From assembly GCA_035308025.1 (NCBI GenBank), contig DATGHL010000006.1, positions 1 through 62,676 on the forward strand: a stretch of DNA of 62,676 bases, read 5' to 3'. Origin of the DNA: Candidatus Binataceae bacterium (lineage in GTDB: Bacteria; Desulfobacterota; Binatia; Binatales; Binataceae). Positions within the stretch are counted from its first letter, which is position 1; every line of letters starts with the position of its first letter. The notes under the pieces were generated by a model. It was given only the letters and a program-made list of their open reading frames with translations, made no database searches and was not told where the DNA came from. Of the stretch, positions 1-8,424 are shown piece by piece. The position numbers and the translations under genes are program-made.

Positions 1-255
1 GAAATCGGCGCGGCTGACGCGGAACGCATGATGGCCGCGGCCGAGCGGATGCGCGATCCGCGCGCGACGCTGCGCGGGAGTTAAGGGTTGGCGCGCGACG
101 CCGAACAACGCGAGGTTCTGCTCGCCGCATTGCAGCAGCACCTGGTCGCCGAAACGGGCGACGACCGTGAGTCCGAGGACGCGCGTGTAGAATTCTTCCG
201 CGCGCGCCAAGTCGCCAACCTCGAGACCGAAATGATCGAGCCGCTCGAGCTTCAT
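1..255 (-). CDS. VOC/glyoxalase-family protein, 3' end beyond the window
   Basis: Minus-strand reading frame that begins with ATG at 255 and stays open to base 1, giving 85 residues of an unfinished protein. It starts MKLERLDHFGLEV and continues with LARAEEFYTRVLGL and, further on, HHAFRV. This is the beta-alpha-beta-beta-beta pattern of vicinal oxygen chelate proteins: an early metal-ligand His in LDHFGLEV, then the first helix with FYTRVLG. The family includes glyoxalase I, fosfomycin resistance and extradiol dioxygenases, and the substrate cannot be told from half a protein. The likely ribosome site is GGAG about 11 bases upstream. The plus-strand frames in this stretch have no protein-like content. 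Confidence 0.85.
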   Translation of the reverse strand, partial: MKLERLDHFGLEVGDLARAEEFYTRVLGLTVVARFGDQVLLQCGEQNLALFGVARQPLTPAQRRARIAHPLGRGHHAFRVSRADF

Positions 256-346
256 CGTCAGCTTAACTCCGTGGTTGGGGCGCAAATCGTCGCCCATTTT
301 AGCCGCGGCCTTCAATAGTCGAACTCATATGCAGGTTTGCGCTAAT

Positions 347-1564
347 TCAGCTTAAGTCCGCGAGCAGAAGGCCGGTCAGATATTGGCCTTCCGCATGACC
401 GAGCATCACCGGATGGTCGCCGCCTGGACCAAGTCGTTCGACGAGGCGAAAATTGCGCCGCGAGCGCCCTTGCGCGATCCGCACGGCTCGGAGGAAATCT
501 TCGCCGCCGAAATGCGCAGAGCAACTGAAGGTCATCAGCGAGCCGCCGGGCGCGACCGCGCGCATCGCGAGCGTGTTGAGCTCGACGTAAAGATGTCCGG
601 CGCGCAGGCTGTCCTTGACACTGCGCGCAAAGGGCGGCGGATCGACAACCACGACCGCGAATTTTCCGTGATCCGCAGCAAGATATTCGAGCGCGTCCTG
701 CTGGATTAGAGCGGCGCGCCCACTCGCGTGCGGGTTGAGCTCGAGATTGCGCCGCGCGGATTCGAGCGCGCGTGCGGAAGTCTCGACGGCGATCACTTCT
801 TGCGCGCCGCCGGCCAGCGCGGCCAGGGTGAAGCCGCCCGCATAACAATAGGCGTCGAGCACACGCGCGCCGGCCGCGAGATGCTTAACGCGTCGGTGAT
901 TATCCCGCTGATCCAAGAAGCTGCCGGACTTCTGTCCGCCTTCGAGATCGACGACGAGGCGAATGCCGTTTTCGCATACGACGACCTCGCTAACGGGCGG
1001 CCCGCTGATAAGACCGACGCGATCGGCGAGACCCTCCTGGCGGCGGACTGCGCCCTGACTGCGTTCGAGAATCGCGCGCGGCGCGAGCTCCGCGCTGAGC
1101 AGCCTGATGAGTTCGTCACGCAGCCGTTCGGCGCCGGCGGTCAGGAGCTGAAGAACGATGACGTCGTCGTAGCGATCGGCGACGACGCCGGAGAGGCCGT
1201 CGCCGTCGCCGTTGAGCAGGCGATAGCAATTGGTATCGGCGGCGATGATCCGGCGTCGATACGCGATCGCCTGCGCGAAGCGATGTGCAACGAGGGCCGC
1301 GGGCTCGACGCGATGATCGAATGCGAGCATCCGAATCGCGATCGTGGTGCGCGGATTGTAGTAGCCGAAGCCGAGCGTGTCGCCGCCGGCATCATAGACC
1401 TCGACCTCTGCGCCGGGTGCGAGATCGGCGGGCTCCACGCGCGCGATCGCCTGGGAGAAAATCCACGGATTGCCGCCGCGCACCGGGCCGTCGCGGCCCG
1501 GCTTCAAGACAACGCGCCCGCGGACTTTCACGCTAGCGGTCGTACGCGCGGCGTCTAGTTCCAC
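347..1564 (-). CDS. rlmI: Class I SAM-dependent rRNA methyltransferase, RlmI-like
   Basis: A 405-residue member of the RlmI/YccW group (COG1092), which methylates C5 of a cytosine in 23S rRNA. Residues 12-80 form a PUA-like RNA-binding domain ([16 protein letters not shown] onwards). The RlmI signature [13 protein letters not shown] lies near residue 210, SAM motif I ([16 protein letters not shown]) at 235-250, motif IV ([11 protein letters not shown]) at 304-314, and the [12 protein letters not shown] block holding the candidate catalytic Cys at 346-357. Length is normal for the family. Its ATG lies inside the end of moaC (10-base overlap), so the two are probably co-transcribed with moaC first. 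The exact target base is inferred from the family. Confidence 0.85.
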   Translation of the reverse strand: MELDAARTTASVKVRGRVVLKPGRDGPVRGGNPWIFSQAIARVEPADLAPGAEVEVYDAGGDTLGFGYYNPRTTIAIRMLAFDHRVEPAALVAHRFAQAIAYRRRIIAADTNCYRLLNGDGDGLSGVVADRYDDVIVLQLLTAGAERLRDELIRLLSAELAPRAILERSQGAVRRQEGLADRVGLISGPPVSEVVVCENGIRLVVDLEGGQKSGSFLDQRDNHRRVKHLAAGARVLDAYCYAGGFTLAALAGGAQEVIAVETSARALESARRNLELNPHASGRAALIQQDALEYLAADHGKFAVVVVDPPPFARSVKDSLRAGHLYVELNTLAMRAVAPGGSLMTFSCSAHFGGEDFLRAVRIAQGRSRRNFRLVERLGPGGDHPVMLGHAEGQYLTGLLLADLS

Positions 1565-2088
1565 GCCGGCTCCCCGCGACGCCGAAACTTGCCGCTGCGC
1601 CCGCCGCGCTTGCTGATCAGCCGTATCGCCCCGATCGTCATCGCGCGGTCGATCGCCTTGGCCATGTCGTAAATCGTGAGGGCCGCGGCGCTCACCGCCA
1701 TCAGCGCTTCCATCTCGACGCCGGTGCGCGCCTCAGTAACGGCGCGCGCCTGAATCTCGATGGCGGAGTGCGCCGGATCGGAGCGGAAATCAACCTCGAC
1801 ATTCTGCAGCGGAAGCTGATGACACAGCGGGATCAGCTCGTGGGTGCGCTTGGCGGCCATGATGCCGGCGATGCGCGCCGCGGCGAGCGCTTCGCCCTTC
1901 TTCAGCCGCCCGCCGTTGATCGCGTCGAGGGTGGCAGGCTCCATCGTGACGACGCCTCGCGCCACGGCCTCGCGGCGCGTAATCGGCTTGGCGCCCACGT
2001 CAACCATGTGCAGGCGTCCTTGCGCGTCAAGATGGGTGAGATGGCCGGCGCTCGGTGCAGCCTTGGTCTGCGATTTTCTGGGCGGCAT
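1555..2088 (-). CDS. moaC: Cyclic pyranopterin monophosphate synthase MoaC
   Basis: A 177-residue MoaC, the second enzyme of molybdenum cofactor synthesis, which converts the MoaA product into cyclic pyranopterin monophosphate. Family blocks seen are [18 protein letters not shown] near the N-terminus, [20 protein letters not shown] in the middle, and [20 protein letters not shown] followed by MAKAIDRAM, which holds the conserved Asp and Lys of the active site. The first 20 residues ([12 protein letters not shown]) are a basic extension not typical of the core. moaA lies 2 kb away on the same strand but is separated by trxB and a methyltransferase of opposite orientation, so the two are not in one operon here. 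Confidence 0.95.
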   Translation of the reverse strand: MPPRKSQTKAAPSAGHLTHLDAQGRLHMVDVGAKPITRREAVARGVVTMEPATLDAINGGRLKKGEALAAARIAGIMAAKRTHELIPLCHQLPLQNVEVDFRSDPAHSAIEIQARAVTEARTGVEMEALMAVSAAALTIYDMAKAIDRAMTIGAIRLISKRGGRSGKFRRRGEPAWN

Positions 2089-2100
2089 GGAAATTCGCTT

Positions 2101-2129
2101 TAGAGCTTATGTCGGCGCATGTATATAAT
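2101..2129 (+). promoter_or_regulatory. Possible sigma-70 promoter of trxB
   Basis: A perfect TATAAT lies at 2124-2129 in the 112-bp gap between divergent moaC and trxB. The hexamer 17 bases upstream (TAGAGC) matches TTGACA at only three positions. TG two bases before the -10 box gives it a near-extended character. It would give a 5' leader of about 65 bases for trxB. Confidence 0.4.
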
Positions 2130-2200
2130 GAAGTCGCTGTGTTGATGATGGTTTCGCCGCCCCGCGCCCTGCGCGCAAGTTCGTTCGCGAGTTAAATTCA

Positions 2201-3139
2201 ATGACTGACGACGTGTATCGCCTCGTAATCCTCGGCTCCGGACCGGCCGGCCTCACCGCCGCGCTGTATAGCGCGCGGGCTAATCTCGCGCCGTTGCTGA
2301 TCGAGGGCGTCACGCCTGGCGGTCAACTGACGATCACGACTGAGGTCGAGAACTATCCGGGCTTCGAGCACGGCATCCAGGGTCCCGAGATGATGGAGGT
2401 ATTCCGTCGGCAGGCGGCGCGCTTCGGCACGCAATTCGTAACCGGCGACGTCAGCGCGGCAGACTTGCGCAGTCATCCGTTCGAGCTGACGACGGACGGC
2501 CAGTTAATCCGTTGCGAGGCCCTGATCATTTCGACCGGGGCGTCGGCCAAGCTGCTAGGGATCGAATCGGAAAAACGGCTGATGGGCTATGGCGTGAGCG
2601 CCTGCGCGACCTGCGACGGCGCGTTCTTCAAAGACAAGGAAGTTGCGGTGGTCGGCGGCGGCGATACCGCGATCGAAGAAGCGACCTTCCTGACGCGGTT
2701 CTGCCGCAAAGTGACGATCGTGCATCGGCGCGATCAGTTGCGCGCCTCCAAGATCATGCAGGATCGTGCGCGCCGGAACCCGAAGATCGCGTTCGTCTGG
2801 AATGCCGTGATTGAGGAGATTTACGGCGAGCGCGCCAGTGGGGTCAGCGGGGTCAAGCTCAAGGACGCGAAGACCGGGGCGACGTCCGAGATGAAGGTTG
2901 ACGGCGTCTTCATGGCGATTGGCCATCAGCCGAATGCGGCGATCTTCAAGGGACAGCTTGACATGGACGAACTGGGTTATCTGCAGGTGCGGCCGGGCTC
3001 GACCTACACGAATATCGACGGAGTTTTCGCCGCGGGCGACGTCGCCGATCGGGTTTACCGTCAAGCGGTGACCGCCGCAGGCACCGGCTGCATGGCGGCG
3101 CTCGACGCCGAACGCTGGCTCGAAGCCCGGCACGGATAG
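2201..3139 (+). CDS. trxB: Thioredoxin-disulfide reductase
   Basis: A 312-residue FAD/NADPH reductase that reduces thioredoxin in the cytosol. It shows the FAD-binding GSGPAGLTAALYSARA at 12-27, the redox-active CATCDGAFF (Cys135 and Cys138), the NADPH-binding VGGGDTAIEEA at 151-161 with the HRRDQLRAS arginines that select NADPH, and the C-terminal FAD block GVFAAGDVADRVYRQ. Length and order are those of the low-molecular-weight bacterial enzyme. No thioredoxin gene is visible nearby. The gene is transcribed away from moaC and followed by an ICMT-like gene on the same strand after 83 bases. Confidence 0.96.
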   Translation: MTDDVYRLVILGSGPAGLTAALYSARANLAPLLIEGVTPGGQLTITTEVENYPGFEHGIQGPEMMEVFRRQAARFGTQFVTGDVSAADLRSHPFELTTDGQLIRCEALIISTGASAKLLGIESEKRLMGYGVSACATCDGAFFKDKEVAVVGGGDTAIEEATFLTRFCRKVTIVHRRDQLRASKIMQDRARRNPKIAFVWNAVIEEIYGERASGVSGVKLKDAKTGATSEMKVDGVFMAIGHQPNAAIFKGQLDMDELGYLQVRPGSTYTNIDGVFAAGDVADRVYRQAVTAAGTGCMAALDAERWLEARHG

Positions 3140-3222
3140 CGGTGCTTACGCGCAGTGTGCGAAGATCGTTCCGTCACCGATCACCAGTAGATCCGAAGCC
3201 GCGCCGCTTGAAAGGGTAATTA

Positions 3223-4011
3223 GTGTCCGTCACCGAACTCGACGCCGCACCAACAACTTCAGCCCGCAAGGCCACCGGTGAACTCAAGGTGCCAACCGGC
3301 AGCCTCAAGGACGCGGCGGGATCCCGGGAAGCCGTGGTCTTCGGCGGTACACCAGCCCGGCGAGATTTCACTGCCCGTTTGGCCGAGCTGATTATTCTGA
3401 TGGCGGCGATTCTGGGCGCCGTCGCACTCGGTTTGGGCATCTCGCAATACTTCGGCGAGCATCCCTATGTCGTCGCATATCTGGTGTTCTATGGGGTTTT
3501 CCGCTTTGCCGATTTGTTGGTGCGCGACGAAGCCGCCCTGGGGCTGGATCGCGAGCGCTTCGTGCGTCGCCTGATGTATGAATTGCCGCTGTTGGCCTTG
3601 TTCTTCGCGGCGCCCTTCGAGCGCACGTACATCTATGGCGGCGAGCCGCCGCATTGGCTCGGCGCGCTGGGACTACTGATCGAACTGACTGGCCTATGGA
3701 TCGTGCTGGGCGCGCGCATTCAACTCGGCTTTTTCTCGCCGACGCCCGGGCGCGACGGCGCTCCGGTATTGGTGCGCAGCGGCCTTTACCGATTCGTGCG
3801 CCATCCGATTTATGCCGGCGAATTCATCGTGCTGTTCGCCTGGCCGTTCGAGTACGGCGCTCCGCTTACGCTGATCCTCGCGTCAGTGCTCGGCGCAGCG
3901 GTGATCCGGCGCCGAATTCGCAATGAGGAAGCCGAACTGCTCGCGCGCTTCGGCGACGATTACGCCGAGTACCGCCGCGTGACTGATCACATCCTTCCCA
4001 ACGTCTGGTGA
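3223..4011 (+). CDS. ICMT-family integral membrane methyltransferase
   Basis: A 262-residue membrane protein read from a GTG start, with AAAGGG six bases upstream. Three or four hydrophobic segments cover about residues 48-190. The C-terminal half carries the isoprenylcysteine carboxyl methyltransferase/PEMT signature: YRFVRHPIYAGEFIVLFAWP, then RNEEAELLARFGDDYAEYRR, the SAM-binding and catalytic part of the family. The first 45 residues are polar and look like a cytosolic tail. Bacterial members methylate isoprenoid, lipid or small substrates, and nothing here fixes the substrate. A 20-base tandem repeat spans its stop codon. Confidence 0.8.
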   Translation: MSVTELDAAPTTSARKATGELKVPTGSLKDAAGSREAVVFGGTPARRDFTARLAELIILMAAILGAVALGLGISQYFGEHPYVVAYLVFYGVFRFADLLVRDEAALGLDRERFVRRLMYELPLLALFFAAPFERTYIYGGEPPHWLGALGLLIELTGLWIVLGARIQLGFFSPTPGRDGAPVLVRSGLYRFVRHPIYAGEFIVLFAWPFEYGAPLTLILASVLGAAVIRRRIRNEEAELLARFGDDYAEYRRVTDHILPNVW

Positions 4012-4033
4012 TTTTCCCAACGTCTGGTGATTT
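3995..4033. repeat. Tandem direct repeat over a stop codon
   Basis: TTCCCAACGTCTGGTGATTT occurs at 3995-4014 and again at 4014-4033. The first copy contains the last codons and the TGA of the ICMT-like gene; the second lies just before the end of moaA. It looks like a recent slippage or assembly duplication of 19 bases. Confidence 0.9.
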
Positions 4034-4036
4034 GAG

Positions 4037-5035
4037 TTAGCCGCCGATTTGATACATCGAGCGTTGCTGGGTGGAACGGCCTTCGAGCAAATGATGACCG
4101 GTGGGTTTCCCGGCGACTGCGCGCATCAGGATTGAGGCGATCGCGGCCTGGCCGTCGCCGTTGCTGTTCGAGCGCAGGGCTTTGCGCACATCGAGTTCGT
4201 CGTCGTTCAAAAGACACAAGTGGAACTTGCCGTCAGCCGTCAGGCGCATCCGGTTACAGTTGCCGCAGTATGGTTCGCTCACCGGACTGATGAAGCCGAC
4301 CACCCCGCGCGCGCCTGCGAGCCGGAAATTCCGCGACTCGTCGGCCGCGCTGGCCGCGGCGAGCTCGGTCAGGGGCCCCAGCACCGCTTCGATCCGGCGC
4401 CGCGTCTCGATATTTGACACATAACGCTTGATCGACAACGAGGCGCATTCGCCGCCGCCAAGCGGCATCAGTTCGATAAAGCGCACGTGCCAGTCGCGCT
4501 CGAGCGTCAGGCGGGCGAGCTCGACGACGTCGGCTTCATTGTAGCCGGCGGTCACCACAGCGTTGAGCTTGATCGGCACCAGGCCGGCCGCCTCAGCCGC
4601 GATGATGCCCTCCCAGATGCGCTCGAACGTGCCCCAGCGCATCTGGCGCTCAACCGTCTGAGGGTTGAGGCTGTCGAGATGAACATTGATGCGGCTCAAG
4701 CCGGCGGCTTTCAATGGTCGCGCCAGTTTTGCGAGGAGTAGAGCGTTGGTCGTGAGCGCAAGCTCTCCCACCCCGGGGACGGCGCTTAGCCGCTCGACGA
4801 TCTCGATCACGTCAGCACGCAGAGTCGGCTCGCCACCCGTCAGGCGGAATTTGCGGAAGCCGATGCTCACGGCAGCCCGCGCCACCCGCTCAATCTCAAG
4901 GGGGGTCAGCAGTTCCGCTTTGGGCAGGAACTGGAGACCTTCGAGGGGCATACAGTAAACGCAACGCAGATTGCAGTTATCGATCAGCGAGATGCGCAGA
5001 TAGTCGATATTGCGATTGAAGGAATCAGCAGGCAT
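4037..5035 (-). CDS. moaA: GTP 3',8-cyclase MoaA
   Basis: A 332-residue radical-SAM enzyme starting molybdenum cofactor synthesis from GTP. The N-terminal cluster ligands are Cys21, Cys25 and Cys28 (DNCNLRCVYCMPLEG). The GGEPTLR SAM-binding block follows. The second, substrate-binding 4Fe-4S cluster is in the C-terminal half (YCGNCNRMRLTADGKFHLCL). The protein ends in Gly-Gly (MYQIGG), the C-terminal tail known to reach into the MoaA active site and needed for activity. Together with moaC this shows the organism makes the cofactor. Two MOSC proteins at 41.7-43.4 kb are possible users. Confidence 0.96.
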   Translation of the reverse strand: MPADSFNRNIDYLRISLIDNCNLRCVYCMPLEGLQFLPKAELLTPLEIERVARAAVSIGFRKFRLTGGEPTLRADVIEIVERLSAVPGVGELALTTNALLLAKLARPLKAAGLSRINVHLDSLNPQTVERQMRWGTFERIWEGIIAAEAAGLVPIKLNAVVTAGYNEADVVELARLTLERDWHVRFIELMPLGGGECASLSIKRYVSNIETRRRIEAVLGPLTELAAASAADESRNFRLAGARGVVGFISPVSEPYCGNCNRMRLTADGKFHLCLLNDDELDVRKALRSNSNGDGQAAIASILMRAVAGKPTGHHLLEGRSTQQRSMYQIGG

Positions 5036-5558
5036 CGTTGTTACTACGAAGTCGCTCCTTGGCGGGCGATTTTGATTGTGCCCGCCGCCGTTGGAGTCGG
5101 GCTCAGATTGATTTTATTAGGTAACTGCGTGTGCGTACAACGCTTCCAGGGACGGGTCCCGAAGCCATGCGCACGGTGTGCCAGCGACTTTTCGGCGCGC
5201 TCGCGCCTTTCGACGAGGCGCATCCATGGCCCGTGCTCTTCGGGGCGGGCGCCGTTTGAACTGGTCGGGCCACGGCTCGAAGCGCGCAAGGCAACACTCG
5301 CCAGCCCCCTCTTCCTGCCGAGCCGGCGCAAGCGGTTGCGAAGACCGCATAAGATCCTTCCTCTTCCGGCGTGAGAAAAGGAAATATTTCACCCTAAATA
5401 ATGCAAACCAAAACTGGTTTAAGTACGTTCCAGCAAGGGCGTGTGCGACGCCTGCGCAGGGCGTAACTCCCCTAAATGGGCGTTCGTGAATGTAATATTC
5501 ACGGACTGAGAGGCGTGGGCGCTCCAAGAGTCCCGCGTCCGTTGTCTCGGCGGTTTTA
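5036..5558. other. 523-bp non-coding stretch between moaA and a GT-like gene
   Basis: No convincing protein frame: several open frames exist on both strands but lack family-like composition and ribosome sites. The right part (5380-5500) is A/T-richer than the surroundings and ends in an inverted repeat at 5485-5503. It could hold promoters for both divergent genes. A molybdenum-cofactor riboswitch upstream of moaA was considered, but I cannot recognise its conserved core by eye. Confidence 0.5.
5485..5503. promoter_or_regulatory. Inverted repeat, possible operator
   Basis: CGTGAAT-GTAAT-ATTCACG is a perfect 7-bp palindrome with a 5-base centre, 55 bases before the start of the GT-like gene. 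Size and position suit a dimeric repressor site. It is not followed by a T-run, so it is unlikely to be a terminator. Confidence 0.5.
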
Positions 5559-6677
5559 ATGACTAACTATTTGCGTCATCCGGACGTTCATCGGCCATGG
5601 TCGCAATGGTCCGAAGATCAAGTACTACATTTGGCGGTCGCCTACTCTAATCCGTTTCGCTGGCGGACGCGCCGGATCCTGATGAATGATTTTCGCCGAC
5701 GAGCGGCCGGTTGGCCGAACGTCAAACTGTACGTCGGCGAACTGGCTTATGGCGATCGCCCGTTCGAGGTCACTGGCGATCCGTCAGTACCGTTTGCCGA
5801 AAACGACATTCAGCTCCGGACGAACACCGAGCTCTGGCACAAAGAAAACATTCTCAATGTGATCGTGTCGCGGTTTCCGGCTGACTGGAAATACGGCGGA
5901 TACTCAGACGCCGATCTGGTGTTCACGCGGCAGGACTGGGCGCTCGAGGCGATTCATCTGCTTCAGCACTATGATTTGGTGCAACTGTTTTCGTCTTACA
6001 TGGACTTGAGCGCGAAGCAGGAGCCGATCGGGCTGGCGCGGGCGTTTGCCTGGAATTATCAAAATCAAGACGCCTTTCTCTCCCGCATCAAAGCGCAATC
6101 CAGCTATGCTCAGGTGGCGAGTTCCGGCTACGGGCCGTTGCGCACCGGCCGCTACGATACCGACGCGAAGAAATTTCCCTTCGGGAAAGATCCGGGTGCG
6201 CCGGGTGGCGCGTGGGCGTGGCGGCGCTCGGCCTTTGACACAATCGGCGGCCTGCTCGACATCAATATCCTGGGCGGCGGCGATTCCGAGATGGCGCATG
6301 GCCTGATCGGGGTAATCAACGAACTGGTCACGCGACTGACCTCGCCGCGCGCGGAGAACTCCTCGACGCGGAACCATACCGACGCGGTATTGCTCTGGCA
6401 GGATCGCGCACAGAAGCTGCAAGCGAATATCGGCTACGTCGAGCAGTTTCTCGCTCACCACTTCCACGGCAGCAAGCAGAAACGCCGATACTACGAGCGC
6501 TGGAAGATTCTGCGCGACAACGACTACAACCCCTTCACGGATATCGCGCGAGACTGGCAGGGCATCTACCAGTGGACCGGCGCCAAACCGCGCCTGCGCG
6601 ACGCGGTTCGCCGATATTTTCTCGAACGTAACGAAGACGATCCCAATTTGTACGGACCTGAAAGGCCTTTGGTTTAA
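5559..6677 (+). CDS. Glycosyltransferase-like (GT-A fold) protein
   Basis: A 372-residue protein without a signal peptide. WHKENILNVIVSRFPADWKY leads into GGYSDADLVFTR, where DAD resembles the DxD metal/nucleotide-sugar motif after the first beta sheet of GT-A enzymes. A later block (GGAWAWRRSAFDTIGGLLD, then ILGGGDSEMAHGLIG) resembles the acceptor-side motif of family-2-like transferases. From memory, proteins of this shape occur in phages and scattered bacterial genomes. The next gene starts 17 bases on with a strong ribosome site, so they form a two-gene unit. Substrate and role are unknown, and the fold call rests on motif reading alone. Confidence 0.55.
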   Translation: MTNYLRHPDVHRPWSQWSEDQVLHLAVAYSNPFRWRTRRILMNDFRRRAAGWPNVKLYVGELAYGDRPFEVTGDPSVPFAENDIQLRTNTELWHKENILNVIVSRFPADWKYGGYSDADLVFTRQDWALEAIHLLQHYDLVQLFSSYMDLSAKQEPIGLARAFAWNYQNQDAFLSRIKAQSSYAQVASSGYGPLRTGRYDTDAKKFPFGKDPGAPGGAWAWRRSAFDTIGGLLDINILGGGDSEMAHGLIGVINELVTRLTSPRAENSSTRNHTDAVLLWQDRAQKLQANIGYVEQFLAHHFHGSKQKRRYYERWKILRDNDYNPFTDIARDWQGIYQWTGAKPRLRDAVRRYFLERNEDDPNLYGPERPLV

Positions 6678-6694
6678 GGAAAAGGAGCCAGACG

Positions 6695-7390
6695 ATGCTT
6701 GAAGTAGCGGTGCAGAACTTTTCAACGAAGCTGTCGGATGCGGACCTTGCGGCTTACGTGGCGGCGTACCAGGTGCAGGTCGATCGCGACTTTGCGCCGA
6801 CCCACGGACTAGTCGGTGTGAGTCTCAAAGTATATCCGGCGCAGGGTGTGACGATTCCGTCAAACGACTGGCTACTCGGGTTCTTCGACAACTCGGACGT
6901 TGCCGGCGCCCTTGGTTATCACGACTGGACGCCCGGCGGGAAGCCGCTCGGCAAGGTCTTTGTCGAGACGACATTGCTGGACGGCGGCCTGGTGAGTGTC
7001 GACGGCTCGCACGAGCTACTCGAGATGATGTGCGATCCGGAGATCTCGACGGTGATGCAGGTCGACAGCTCGACCTGTTACGCCTTCGAGATTTGCGATG
7101 CGCCGGAAGACGATCAGTTCAGCTACGACATCAACGGTATCCAAGTGAGCGACTTTGTCTTCATGAACTGGTTTACGGGCGGACCCGGACCCTACGACTT
7201 CAAAGGGCATATTCAGTCGGCTCGTGAGATTCTGCCGGGCGGCTATATCGGCGCGCTGACGTTCACCAACGGGCAGTGGACGCAGTTGGCCAACACGGCC
7301 AAGCGCTCACGGCATCAGTTGCCGAAGCGTGGCTGCCGGTTCGAGCGCCGCACCCGCCGTCGCGCAGAGTGGCAGCGGAGCCTGATCTGA
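6695..7390 (+). CDS. Conserved protein with an HExxE motif, phage-like
   Basis: A 231-residue protein preceded by AAGGAG eight bases upstream. The core has GFFDNSDVAGALGYHDWTPG, a conserved-looking strand region, and then SHELLEMMCDPEI. The His-Glu-x-x-Glu pattern followed by Asp could bind a metal, in the way of small metallopeptidase-like proteins known from phage and bacterial genomes. No protease function is shown. The last 30 residues are very basic (RCRFERRTRRRAEW-like), suggesting nucleic-acid or membrane contact, or a recent frame change at the 3' end. There is no signal peptide. It is paired with the GT-like gene. Confidence 0.55.
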   Translation: MLEVAVQNFSTKLSDADLAAYVAAYQVQVDRDFAPTHGLVGVSLKVYPAQGVTIPSNDWLLGFFDNSDVAGALGYHDWTPGGKPLGKVFVETTLLDGGLVSVDGSHELLEMMCDPEISTVMQVDSSTCYAFEICDAPEDDQFSYDINGIQVSDFVFMNWFTGGPGPYDFKGHIQSAREILPGGYIGALTFTNGQWTQLANTAKRSRHQLPKRGCRFERRTRRRAEWQRSLI

Positions 7391-7403
7391 CGATTGCGAG
7401 TAG

Positions 7404-8231
7404 CTACGCGGCCTTGGCCATCGCGGAGGCCAGGACGAAGTCGTAGCGCGCCGTGCGGAACGGCCGCTGTTGGCCGCGCGCGCGCAGCTCAGATTCTTTG
7501 TCGTGGCGCACGAAGTTGATTACCAGCGGCGCCTTGACCGCACCGACGACGTCCGAGTCGATCCACGGATCGTCTGAAACGAAAAGCTGTGTCGTCAGGG
7601 TCTGGAAGCCGGGGTGGCTCAGCCGGTAGTGCACATGGGCGGGCCGCCAGGCGTGGCGGCCGGTCGCCTTCAGGAGCGCTCCCGTCGGGCCGTGTTTCGG
7701 GATTTCGTAAGACGCCGGCACCCAGGTCTGGATGTCGTAGCCGCCATCCTTGTCAGTGCTGACGCGCGCGCGCAGATTAAACGGGGCGTCGGCCTGCGGG
7801 ATGTTGAAGTGCGAGTAGGCGCCCTGCGCGTCGGCCTGCCAGATGTCGACGATTGCGCCCGCCAAGGGCGCGCCATCAGTCGCGCGGACCGTGCCCGACA
7901 GGAACAGCACTTCGCCGGGCTCGTCCTTGCGATGGGGCAGCACGGCCGGCGATTTCAGCGCCGGTGTGTTGGGCACATAGAAGGGGCCTTCGACCGCGCT
8001 CGCCGTACCCTCATGGCCGACGCTGTCAACCTGGTCCACCGTCGCCTCGAGCAGCACGTCCATCAGCAAGGGGATCTCGCCCTTGGCGGCAGTATCGACC
8101 ATGAACGCCACCGCCTGCCGATACTCGGCGTGCGTGACCTGGTGGTCGCGGATGAACTGATGCAACGTGCCGAGCAGGCCGTCAAAAACGCTCTTCAGTC
8201 GCGGGTTTGCAGCCGGGGTTTGTGCGCTCAT
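7404..8231 (-). CDS. Intradiol ring-cleavage dioxygenase (catechol or hydroxyquinol type)
   Basis: A 275-residue non-haem Fe(III) enzyme opening catechol-type rings between the two hydroxyls, giving a cis,cis-muconate or maleylacetate-type product. The four iron ligands can be placed: Tyr139 (GAYSHF), Tyr175 (PASYEIP), His199 and His201 (RPAHVHYRLSHPG). The N-terminal helical dimerisation domain (about 1-85) is the kind found in catechol and hydroxyquinol 1,2-dioxygenases, not in protocatechuate 3,4-dioxygenase. Downstream muconate genes are absent here, so the gene stands alone and the true substrate is open. A dispersed repeat lies just upstream. Confidence 0.9.
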   Translation of the reverse strand: MSAQTPAANPRLKSVFDGLLGTLHQFIRDHQVTHAEYRQAVAFMVDTAAKGEIPLLMDVLLEATVDQVDSVGHEGTASAVEGPFYVPNTPALKSPAVLPHRKDEPGEVLFLSGTVRATDGAPLAGAIVDIWQADAQGAYSHFNIPQADAPFNLRARVSTDKDGGYDIQTWVPASYEIPKHGPTGALLKATGRHAWRPAHVHYRLSHPGFQTLTTQLFVSDDPWIDSDVVGAVKAPLVINFVRHDKESELRARGQQRPFRTARYDFVLASAMAKAA

Positions 8232-8310
8232 TGGTGTGCTCCGACGGAGGGAAATTACCTGCTTCGGGTTTAATCCCGCCTCGCCGGATTTGCAACTCCG
8301 CTCCCGTCCA

Positions 8311-8397
8311 GATTCTTAACGCAGCTCGCAGACTTCTTCGGCTTCGCTCAGGACAGGCCGCCTGCTCGCTCCGCGCGGAGCGCTCCGCTAGCGTAAA
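8311..8397 (+). repeat. Dispersed intergenic repeat, copy A
   Basis: Begins TTCTTAACGCAGCTCGCAGA, continues through CTTCGGCTTCGCTCAGGACA and GCCTGCTCGCTCCGCGCGGA, and ends in GCGCTCCGCTAGCG. It shares most of its length with copies at 22145-22229 (opposite strand) and 38993-39055. The CGCGCGGAGCGCTCCGC part is self-complementary. It sits between the dioxygenase and pyrE, outside any gene. Confidence 0.8.
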
Positions 8398-8424
8398 GAC
8401 CGACCCTACAGTATGCAGTTAAGG

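Noticed and set aside
1..318. Plus-strand frames at the left edge (27 and 76 residues)
   Set aside because: They are shadows of the minus-strand VOC gene, whose translation shows the family pattern.
5036..5558. Molybdenum-cofactor riboswitch upstream of moaA
   Set aside because: Expected by analogy with enteric bacteria, but I could not identify the conserved helices by eye.
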